From Brachionus koreanus (taxonomy: Eukaryota > Rotifera > Eurotatoria > Ploima > Brachionidae): DNA of 38,308 bases. Positions 10,523 through 18,981 of the stretch are shown one piece after another; within the stretch, counting starts at the first letter, position 1, and every line of letters begins with the position of its first letter. A model generated the notes under the pieces. That model searched no databases, was not told the DNA's origin, and worked only from the letters and a program-made list of their open reading frames with translations. A program made the translations under genes and the position numbers. Location: assembly GCA_016987375.1 (NCBI GenBank), contig PJRA01000555.1, positions 1,430,062 through 1,468,369 on the forward strand. The letters run 5' to 3'.

Positions 10523-10949
10523 TAACGTTAATTTACGAAATTTTATTTAAAAAAGTGGTAAATCTAAAAGGGCCAAAAAAAGACAATTTTTTTCGTTTTT
10601 TTCTAAATTTTTTGAAAAAATTTGATCATTTAAAGGAAGTAATGTTAAATTAATTAAATTAAAAGAGAATGAAAAATGAAGATTTTCAACCTTTTAGGTA
10701 AGATAGGTCAATTACGAAAAAAACCTTAATAAGAAAAATTTGATTTGTTTTTTATTTTAAAAAATAAATGAATTAAAGAAATTATCAAAAATTTATATGA
10801 TAAATTTTATATATGATAAATTTAAAATTATGATAAATTTTTTTTTCAAATTTTTTCAAAAAATTCAATAAAAAACGAAAAAAATGGTATTTTTTTAGCC
10901 TTTTTTAGATTTACCAACTTTTTAAATAAAATTTCGTAAATTAACGTTA
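10523..10949. repeat. Foldback inverted repeat B
   Basis: The arms at about 10523-10624 and 10846-10949 are imperfect reverse complements over roughly 100 bp. They start with TAACGTTAATTTACGAAATT and share TGGTAAATCTAAAA. The central 220 bp is AT-rich without an ORF. It is probably a MITE or foldback element, lying upstream of the IFT54 promoter. Confidence 0.7.
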
Positions 10950-11168
10950 TTTTAAGGGTCTTTAACTAAAAGATTTACTTGTCTCTTACTTTATTCGGTC
11001 TGTTATTTAAACCCTTAAAGAATATTAAGAAAATTATTTTCTTTTTAAATATATTTATTAAATTATAACAAAATGGCCTCTTCTAGCCCAATACAAAAAT
11101 AAAGAAAAAAACTAAAAGAAAATTATAAATAAAAAATTGAGAATTATAACAAGATAGAAGGCGAGCTC

Positions 11169-11254
11169 TCTGTCTAATCCTTTACACAGTGTTAAATACT
11201 AGTACTTGCTAAACGCATGAGATCAAAGTATTGCACTGTGAAACTTTAGACAGA
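11169..11254 (+). ncRNA. MicroRNA-precursor-like hairpin (candidate)
   Basis: The 86-nt stretch folds back on itself. TCTGTCTAA (11169-11177) pairs with TTTAGACAGA at the 3' end (11245-11254). After a small internal loop, CACAGTG (11185-11191) pairs with CACTGTG (11234-11240). AATACT (11194-11199) then pairs with AGTATT (11227-11232). About 24 of 30 stem positions pair, leaving a loop of roughly 27 nt. Length and shape fit an animal pre-miRNA, and it is less AT-rich than its surroundings. I recognise no known mature miRNA in it, and expression is unknown. Confidence 0.35.
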
Positions 11255-11712
11255 TAAATTGGCTAGAGTCGGTGTTGTAGTTATTTAGAGAACTACAACA
11301 GTTAAATTTTACCTCAGAATCACATGTTAAATCACCACTGTTTATAAAACAGCCTAATAGCAAAAATATTAAATTGAAACCAAAATAATTGTACATAACA
11401 AAAAAGAAGTGAGAGATGCGGTATTTAAGTGTTAATTTTTTTCAATTAGTTCTTAGATTTGGTTTAGTTAGTTTATTGAATAAATATAAATGGCACAATT
11501 GATGACATACACCGTTTTTTACAGTACTATTTTATTTATTTATTTATTTAAAGTTTAAGTCCCATGGACAAACTGAAGTATTATATAAAATAAAAAATAA
11601 AAAAAAAAATTATAACCAAATTAAAGTCTTTTTTACAATTATTAATTTAACTAGATGAGTTTATACCTAAGAGAAAAGATTTAGTATAAAGATATATTAA
11701 AATAAGACACAA

Positions 11713-12180
11713 TTATATATAAAAATCTATCTTTAGCAGATCATTTAATAAATAAAAAAAATTATAGTAGTTTAGTCTTAATTCCATATTTAATTTGATT
11801 TGGGAAACAATAAATTTCACTGAATCAACTAGACCACGATTTTCCTCAATAAATAAATGATCAATTATTGCTAGAGAAGTCTTCGAACTATAATCCAAAA
11901 CATCAATATGAGTCTTTTTCTCCACATTATTAAGTTGTTTGCAAAAGGAGGTATTTTTCTGACTATACTTGTCAATAACTTTATTTATATTTTTCAAAGT
12001 TGTTTTAAAGTCCAAGAATTAAATGATTAAATGAAAAAGAAGAAAAAAATTTAATTTTCTAAGCATACGCCTCTCAGGATGCTTTTTGTTTCTTGAGCTC
12101 TACTTCTTTGTCTTCTTTGGTCAATTTGTCTCTCTCTAGTGTTCCATGCAATACATAGTTCTTTTAGGCGTAACTAAATA
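11713..12180 (-). pseudogene. Unassigned coding-like relic
   Basis: Two minus-strand stretches look once-coding. One at about 12060-12180 is less AT-rich and reads LCIAWNTRERQIDQRRQRSR. The other, at about 11713-12012, has 100 codons and contains THIDVLDYSSKTSLAIIDH. Neither has a clear start, and the first ends in a stop before the second. I do not recognise the family; a decayed transposon protein is the simplest reading. Confidence 0.3.
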
Positions 12181-12468
12181 TGGTCTGGAAAACCGTAGTG
12201 CAAAGTTTTCAATCGAATTCACAATTCAGTATGTGAGGATCGAGGAACATTACGTAAAATTGGTTATGATAACTAGGAGTTGAACTGGAAAAATATCCGA
12301 AATTGATAATTAATATTTTGGCGCTAAACAATTAAATTTTAGCTTTCTAAGATATTCAAATTTGATGTTTCAAATTAAAAACAACAAAAAAATTCTGAAT
12401 TTATATATTTATTTAAAAAATCTTTTTGTTTTAAATATTAAAATTTAGATTCTTTTTTTCAAAAATTT

Positions 12469-12845
12469 AAAATGAATTGGTTTTACTTCTAAAATACTTC
12501 TATTTATACCATATTAAAATGATTTTTTTGCTCAATATCAAAACTTACCCATTTTTAAAAAATAAACATTCAGGGAAAGAACATCAAAATTGAGAGAAAT
12601 AATAAAATGGAAACCCTCTAAATTGAAACGGTATTTTGATTTGGTCAGAAATACAACGATTTCAAAAACATTGACAAAAAAATTTCGAAAAATTACAAAT
12701 TAAAACAGAAAATTACAAAAATTTTCAAGAATGGGCAAAATTGGGCAAATTCAGGCAAGTTTATGCAAGTTTAAAAATTGACCAATAGAAATCATTTTAA
12801 CAGGGTATAAATAGAAGTGATTTTGAAGTATTACCAATTCATTTT
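12469..12845. repeat. Foldback inverted repeat C, abutting the assembly gap
   Basis: The arms at 12469-12536 and 12778-12845 are reverse complements with scattered mismatches. Both contain AAAATGAATTGG, CTTCTATTTATACC and TTAAAATGATTT. The right arm runs directly into the run of N, which suggests that assembly stopped at the repeat. The interior includes a tandem-like GGGCAAA/GGCAAG stretch near 12733-12772. Confidence 0.7.
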
Positions 12846-13056
12846 NNNNNNNNNNNNNNNNNNNNNNNNNNNNNNNNNNNNNNNNNNNNNNNNNNNNNNN
12901 NNNNNNNNNNNNNNNNNNNNNNNNNNNNNNNNNNNNNNNNNNNNNNNNNNNNNNNNNNNNNNNNNNNNNNNNNNNNNNNNNNNNNNNNNNNNNNNNNNNN
13001 NNNNNNNNNNNNNNNNNNNNNNNNNNNNNNNNNNNNNNNNNNNNNNNNNNNNNNNN
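12846..13056. other. Assembly gap (211 N)
   Basis: These are undetermined bases. The left border is the outer end of foldback C. The right border is a distinctly GC-richer segment. The true length and content cannot be inferred. Confidence 0.99.
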
Positions 13057-13205
13057 ATGAGTGGCGCTGTTTATGATGAACGTCCCACAGTAACTTTGGC
13101 GGGTGACTGTCGAGTCGCAACCATACCATTGCCGGTCCCAAGTCCGGATGAGAAAATGGGAGGGTAAGGACTAGACAGACACACATATACACACACAAAC
13201 TCTCA
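13057..13205. repeat. GC-richer repeat fragment with CA-rich tail
   Basis: Bases 13057-13167 are near 50% GC, unlike everything around them. They are followed by a degenerate CA tract (13180-13200). On the plus strand a short open stretch reads MSGAVYDERPTVTLAGDCRV and ends at a stop at 13165-13167. The composition and simple tail suggest the end of an interspersed repeat, cut off by the gap. No family is assigned. Confidence 0.4.
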
Positions 13206-14084
13206 AGGATCCAAAGAAAATTCAAATTGTTGAAACTTAAGATTGACATAAAAGGGAAAGAATACCAAATTGGAGACAAATATTACAAAAATTATTATCC
13301 AAGTTATTTAGTTTTTTTACTTTCAAGGTTAAATAAAAATAAATTTTTTTGTTATAAATTTTATTTTAACTACATTTTTCTCACTAGCAAGATTCTAAAT
13401 AAAATATATATGAAATGATTCAAATATGAAACATCCAAGATGAAATAAATCGCTTTTAACTTGACTGACAAGGTGAAAATATGCTCAATAAGATATATGA
13501 TATAAATAAATATGATTTGTATTTTTATCTAAAGGAGATTAGGCCATATAAATATAAAAAAAAATGAATAAAAATACAATAAACTTCAATATTTGCTGCT
13601 AAAAGCAAAATCTGAGCGAAAGACTTGAAAATATTTGTACACTATAAAATAAGCTTGAAAGGCAAGTAGTAATATGTGAAAAGAGTGTGTTGAGAGTGTT
13701 TTTCTTCCTTCACAAGAACAATTACAAGAACCACAAGTAAGAAATCTAGAATCAAAATTAGAAGAACAAATGTTTCAAGATTTTTAATTATTTAATAAAA
13801 GAGAAGTCCAAGAATTTTTTATTTAAACCAAATGATTGAAAAATAAATAAAAAAATATAAAATATTTATTTTAAAATAATATTTAGAAAAAAAAACTCAA
13901 TATGAAATAAATTCTCTAAGAAAAATAATCATCATGAAAATTATTGGCATTTTGAAAGCTTGGATTTGTTTCTTTCTTCTGATTATCATTCAATGGCAAA
14001 TTAATGTTTTTGAAAAATTTTAAAAAATTTCTTATAAAAATAAAAAAAATCAATTATTAAACTAATCAATCCAAATAATTAGTC
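13206..14084. other. AT-rich intergenic spacer
   Basis: No gene or RNA is recognisable. The right end is the 3' flank of the coiled-coil gene that ends at 14085. Confidence 0.45.
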
Positions 14085-15491
14085 CTACTCGACATTTTCA
14101 TCGGCAAATTCAGTCTTATCTTGTTCAAGTAAAAACGCTTTCAATTCATTTTCAGCCTCTTGTTCTTGCTTGCGTAGAAATTTATTTTGTTCATTAATCT
14201 TTTGTGTTTCAATCTAGAAAAATAAAATGATTCATTTATCAAAAAATAAATAGATTATAAGAAAAAAACCTCAATGTCTTTTATGGTATGATTTAAATTT
14301 GCGATAACCACTGATGGCACAAAATCAGTCTTGAGCTTTTTGCTTAAATTTTTTAAATCATCCAATTTTTTCAATATAGCTTCTTTGGTATATTCAATTT
14401 TTTCGCATTTAGTCGGCTTTTTGATAATTTTTTTAGACTTGATTGTATCCAGCGGTACAGCTATTAAGACAAAAAAATTACCACTTTAAAAAATTTTCTC
14501 GCCAAATACCTTCAACATGGTCTTGAATTTTTTCATTGTAAAAATCTTCCTCAGTCTTAATTCGTTTTTCTAATTCAGCATTATAATCCAGATATTTGTC
14601 AATTTCATCCTGAATGGCTAGCAGCTCATTGTCCAACTGTTGAATTTGATCCTTTCCATCCACACGCTCTTCTTTGGTCAATTCACACAAATTGTTCAAT
14701 TGATAAAAACTCTCTGCCACATTCTGGTTTATTTCAATCGGATTTTTCATTAAATAAAATAAATACTCATCATATTCTGACTTGAAAAAAAAATTAAAAA
14801 AAAAAAAATTTTTTTTTAATTAAAACTTACTTTTATTTTAGAAAACAAATCTCCAAAAATGTCCGATTCAGTAGCAAGCTCTTCAAATATCTTGCTAAAT
14901 ATATTTAGTTTAATTACAATAATTTTAGACTCTGTATATTCTTTATTTTCTAATTCTTCCAATTCCTTATTGTTAAGAAGAAAAAAAGTAAAATTTTATT
15001 CTCAATTTTTAAATTATTACTAATTGTAATTTTTTTTCCAAATATTTTCCCAAGTCATTTGAATGAAGAACATTATTTATTTTTAAATTGTCCATTTGTA
15101 AAACATCTCTTTCATATTGTTGAATATTTTTAAATTTTTCCTCTTTAGTGACGCCTTTGGATGCGTAGTTTTTTAAAATATTCAAAGCAATTTCTTTGTC
15201 ACTAACCGGAAGCTGTTTGTTGGTCTCAATACTGGGAAGTTTCAAATCTTCAATGCGTTTTAGAGTTTTCAAAATTTTAAAATTTGAATCAACTACAAAA
15301 TTATCTTCTTGAGTGTCATTTTTGATCTTGGGCAGAGAAGACTTCCAGGTCTTGTGTGTTTTTTGCTCAGGCGGCTTCCATAGATGACTTTCGTTCAAGT
15401 GTCCACTAGTATATGTCTTAATGTCAACGCTCTGCTCGCCCAATATTCGACTAGATATCTTATTCAAATCATTTTTGGATTGACTGGTCAT
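14085..15491 (-). CDS. C6orf118/TSNAXIP1-like coiled-coil protein (five exons)
   Basis: Coding exons on the minus strand are 15491-15021, 14965-14831, 14780-14510, 14460-14270 and 14213-14085, giving 398 residues with consistent phases (0, 0, 1, 0). The central part resembles the translin-associated factor X-interacting N-terminal domain: VIKLNIFSKIFEEL, then DIFGDLFSKIKSEYDEYLFY across the exon 2/3 junction (about residues 174-210). The following exons are charged and predicted coiled coil (ELEKRIKTEEDF, KKLDDLKNLSKKLK, QEQEAENELKAFLLEQ). The length and arrangement resemble human C6orf118 (469 residues) more than TSNAXIP1, but I cannot separate the two paralogues by eye. Family members are expressed in ciliated cells and testis. 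A strong X-box-like site lies 79 bp upstream of the start, in the short promoter shared with EXOSC3. Confidence 0.75.
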
Positions 15492-15764
15492 TATTTATTC
15501 ACAAAATTTTTTTTTTTTTAATTTATTCAAAAATTAAGTTTAAATAGAAAAAAATATTAGCAAATATTCATCACCATGGTAACCCATAGAGTCGAATAAA
15601 CAGATTTTTATTTTTTAAATTTTAGAAAAATTTTTTCCTGGTTTTTGAAAATTTCTAAAAGTTAAGATAATTTTTTGTTTTTGTACAAATTTGATACACA
15701 AATAGAAAATGAGAAAGAAAAAAAAATTTCTAAATTTTAAAATTTGAAAATTTGAAATTAAAAA
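15492..15764. promoter_or_regulatory. Bidirectional promoter between the coiled-coil gene and EXOSC3
   Basis: The two start codons are only 273 bp apart and point away from each other. The segment holds the X-box-like palindrome at 15570-15583 and otherwise AT-rich sequence. I see no TATA box clearly assigned to one side. Confidence 0.6.
15570..15583 (+). promoter_or_regulatory. X-box-like RFX site
   Basis: ATCACCATGGTAAC matches the X-box consensus GTHNYYATRRNAAC at 13 of 14 positions; only the first base differs. It is 79 bp from the start of the TSNAXIP1_N-domain gene and 182 bp from EXOSC3. The position and the cilium-type neighbour fit an RFX target, which is an inference. Confidence 0.65.
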
Positions 15765-16515
15765 ATGATACCCAGTTTGAAAATTTTGCCTGGTGACGAA
15801 ATTGAAATAAAGCGCAAAGATGGCAAAGAAATAGTGATTGGTCCCGGGTTGAGAAAAGATAGTCAAAACAGCATTGTATCCATGAAATGTGGAGTTTTGA
15901 AAAAAAAGGAAAATTTTTTTTGGCTCGAATCGCATCAAAAAAGAGTAAACAAATTTTGCGGAAAAATTTTTTTTTATTTTTTAATAAAATTTTTAGTATA
16001 TTCCAGCAAGGAATGAATTTGTGATCGGAATAGCTGTTTCCAAATCAGCAGAAACAATTAAAGTAGACATAGGCTCAAGTGAATATGCATCGTTGTCGTT
16101 TCTGGCTTTTGAAAACGCAACTAAACGTAACAAGCCAAATGTTGAAATAGGTGACTTGATTTATTGTAGAGTGCTGACTGGAAACAAGGACATGGAGCCC
16201 GAGTTGGTTTGCATTGATGCAAACGGAAAGGCCAATGGTCTAGGGGTGCTCAAAGATGGCTTTATGTTCAAGGTGGATTTAGAACTTGCAAGGAGACTAT
16301 TGGCCGGGTCCAATCAGTTTCTTAGACAGCTAAGTAAGCATGTTCCTCCTTTTGAGATTACAATCGGACTGAATGGAAGAATTTGGCTCAAAACTAACAG
16401 TTGTAAGCAAACTATTTTTTTGGTTGATGCCGTTTACCAGTATGCTGCCATCGCTGAATCTGATACAGAAAATTTTATAAAAAATTTGCTAAAAAGTGAT
16501 CAATCTTTGGAATAA
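15765..16515 (+). CDS. EXOSC3: Exosome complex component RRP40 / EXOSC3 (two exons)
   Basis: This is an RNA-binding cap subunit of the RNA exosome, which degrades and processes RNA 3' to 5' in nucleus and cytoplasm. Exon 1 is 15765-15944 and exon 2 is 15997-16515, with a 52-nt phase-0 intron; the protein has 232 residues (human 275). The N-terminal domain starts at ILPGDEI and includes VIGPGLRKD. The junction joins SHQKR to YIPARNEFVIGI, matching the conserved family sequence. The S1 domain follows (VDIGSSEYASLSFLAFENAT, GDLIYCRV, NKDMEPELVCID). The C-terminal KH domain has the signature GLNGRIWLK. The N-terminus is shorter than in vertebrates. The stop codon lies inside an AATAAA word, and another AATAAA is at 16561-16566. 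Confidence 0.96.
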
Positions 16516-17401
16516 ATTTTTTTTAAAAATAACAATTAAAATTTTTATTTATTTTTATAAAATAAATATTTAAATTCACTTTGGATTTAAAATAGACTAA
16601 AAAAAAAAACAAAAATAAAAAGGTAAACAAATTCAATTAAAAAAGCTTTCGCAGATGACATTTTTAAATTACTTAATTAATTGCTGGTTTTAAAAATTAT
16701 TTAGTTTACGCTTCAACTAATCATCAATAATAGAATTTTTGTTTCTAATTTAAAATTTTGCTTACGGTGAAAAAAATAAAATTAAAACAGTTTTTTTTAG
16801 GGAATTTTTAGATACAATTAAAATTATTCAAAAAAAATAGGAGTGTTTTTTTTTTTTTTTTAAAAATAAAGGAATGCTAAATTTGACACATCTTAAATAG
16901 ATCAGTGTCATTGCAATTTTTGATTTTAAGATTTTTTGATATATAAACTATCTAAAAGAGAACTATACAATGATTAAAATTATATAAAGATCATTTAATT
17001 TAGACTGTTAGTTCAAAATTTGTGACAATAAAAAAAAAAAAATTTTCTTCAAAATTTTATTTATTTTTCCAATTGTTAATTCTTCTATCTAGAAAATTTC
17101 ATATTTGAAATTTTTCATAAGTTTTATTTCTCCCTGCAGTCAAAAATACGATCAACAACATTTTTTGATGGTCCAGTTGCCCCTATTGACGGTATTCAAC
17201 TCTAGTTTTATATCTAATAAATCATGCTTGTACAAGATAACCTGAAATTTTGAAATTTGATTTTAACTTTTGAATAATTATAATTATCATGAGTCATAAA
17301 ATTTTGCTTTTGTAAAAAGTTAGATATTTTTTATTTTAGCATATTTCTAATTCTAAAACTTTAAGCTACATTATATATTAAAATAAATAACAAAAAATTT
17401 A
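16516..17401. other. AT-rich intergenic spacer
   Basis: After the EXOSC3 poly(A) signal there is no recognisable gene, RNA or element. A few words of higher complexity lie near 17155-17200. Confidence 0.45.
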
Positions 17402-17727
17402 GGCAAATTGAAGTTTATGATCAAATTAAAATGATCATGCTCATGGGTTATCATTGAAAAAAGATTTTAAAATATTTTTGAGTAAGAAATTTATTGCAGA
17501 AGCATGTTTTCAAATTAAACATTCAATGCTTAACTTGATTTTTTATTTCTGCAAGTTTCTGCAAAAGATTTATGAATGCAGAATTATTCACATTGTTTAA
17601 CATGTTATGCTAAACATGAAAACATTGTTCTGCATTTAATTTTTAATTTAAAAAACTTCTTAGAAATTTGTAAAAAAATTATATTTGAGCATGATCATAA
17701 AATTTTGATCATAAACTTCAATATGCC
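17402..17727. repeat. Foldback inverted repeat D
   Basis: The outer arms 17402-17443 and 17686-17727 match as reverse complements over 42 bp with few differences (TTGAAGTTTATGATCA, ATGATCATGCTCA). A second inner pair, GCAGAAGCATGTTTTCA at 17496-17512 and its imperfect complement at 17617-17633, shows that the whole element folds. AAATTT lies outside both ends and could be a short target duplication. This fits a MITE without coding capacity. Confidence 0.72.
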
Positions 17728-17810
17728 AAATTTGACCAAAACTTGGAACAATAATTAATTTTTCTTTATTTATTTTATTTATTTAAAAATTAATTTAGGA
17801 AACTTTTTTT

Positions 17811-18210
17811 CTACAGCAATTTAGAACAAGAGAGGTTTGACAATATTAAGTGAGTTTCAAGAGACAAACGAAAGTTCAAAGGTTTTGTTTTTGTAAATTT
17901 ACTGAGTCCAATAAATCGTTTTATTAAAATATTTTGCCGTATATCAAATTCCTTTAAATTCTTTTCATTAATGAAGATATTATCTAAATGATATCTAAAG
18001 ATTGATTGAGAGAACTGTTTGTATAAGAATGCTATAGTTTCTGGGTTCATTAATTTTGGTTTGCATCCAACACTATTTAGAGAGTAAAAACTTTTTTCAA
18101 CTTTTTTCATCTTATTTTCCACGAAATTCTTTATTGATTTTTGATTTCCAATAGGTAGGCCAAGATAAATCAAACTTTGTACTTTTGGAATCGTAGAGCC
18201 ATTTAATTTA
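17811..18210 (-). pseudogene. LINE reverse-transcriptase C-terminal relic
   Basis: The minus strand gives about 130 open codons beginning GSTIPKVQSLIYLGLPIGN, followed by FYSLNSVGCKPKLMNPETI, then LYKQFSQSIFRYHLDN and RQNILIKRFIGLSK. This is the thumb and post-palm region of a jockey-like LINE, a different type from the relics at 3449 and 6262. No palm motif remains upstream, and the frame ends in stops. Confidence 0.8.
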
Positions 18211-18636
18211 AATTATGTTTTAGAACTTGTACTTTATTTGACTTATAATTTATTTAAGATATTATAAATTAAAATTCATTTATTTAAAAAGAAAGAATAA
18301 TAAAAAAATTTATATTTGAGGCAAATTAATAAGAATTAAATAAATTTCTTGCCATTTTAATTAGATCGTGTAAAAATAGATGAATATGATCTTTAGAAAA
18401 CTAGTCAAATAATTAAAATATTCAGAAAAAATAAATTTAGCTTTATCAATGTGTGTGTTGTTTTTAGTCAAAGGTAATTAATTTTATTTAAAAAAAATAT
18501 ACGCAGATTTTTTTTTATTATCTCTAAGTAAATATCAAAAGCATAGATTTAATTAAATTTTTGTTTGAATAAAAAATTATATAATTAGAAAAAAAATTTT
18601 TTTTTTATTTTCAAAAAAGATAAGCGGTGAGTGTAA

Positions 18637-18981
18637 GATGTATTAGCCTTTGGCCGTAACAGTACTCTATTGTTTATTAGCAGCAAAATGATCAAAAACC
18701 TAAACGGATTTAATTCTATTAGTGAGTCACGAAAGAAGAAATTAGAGGTAGAGAAAATTAGCCGGAATTCCTCCGAGCACAATTTAAATAAGTCAATCCA
18801 AAGATATATTTTGTTTTGTTTAAAGATAAAGCGTAAGGCTTTAGAGACTGCGCTCATTTTTCATGCAATTAAATCAAGCTGGTCTCAGAGCAATTTATTT
18901 TCTAAATTGTCGTCTGTCGTAACTAACAAAGAAAAAAAAAACAATTTAATTAAGTTACAGTCCTTAAAGGTTTTATTCTAA
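18637..18981 (+). CDS. Orphan ORF, unassigned
   Basis: An open frame from the stop at 18634-18636 to 18981 has its first ATG at 18688 and would give 97 residues from there. It is lysine- and serine-rich (SISESRKKKLEVEKISR, FHAIKSSWSQSNLFSKLSSV). I recognise no domain. It lies 430 bp from a LINE relic on the other strand and may be part of a transposon. Chance is also possible in this AT-rich DNA, although the composition is less extreme than in the flanks. Confidence 0.3.
   Translation, partial: DVLAFGRNSTLLFISSKMIKNLNGFNSISESRKKKLEVEKISRNSSEHNLNKSIQRYILFCLKIKRKALETALIFHAIKSSWSQSNLFSKLSSVVTNKEKKNNLIKLQSLKVLF

Noticed and set aside
12817..13279. Open frames spanning the run of N
   Set aside because: They exist only because undetermined bases contain no stops. 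Only the short frame after the gap is real sequence.
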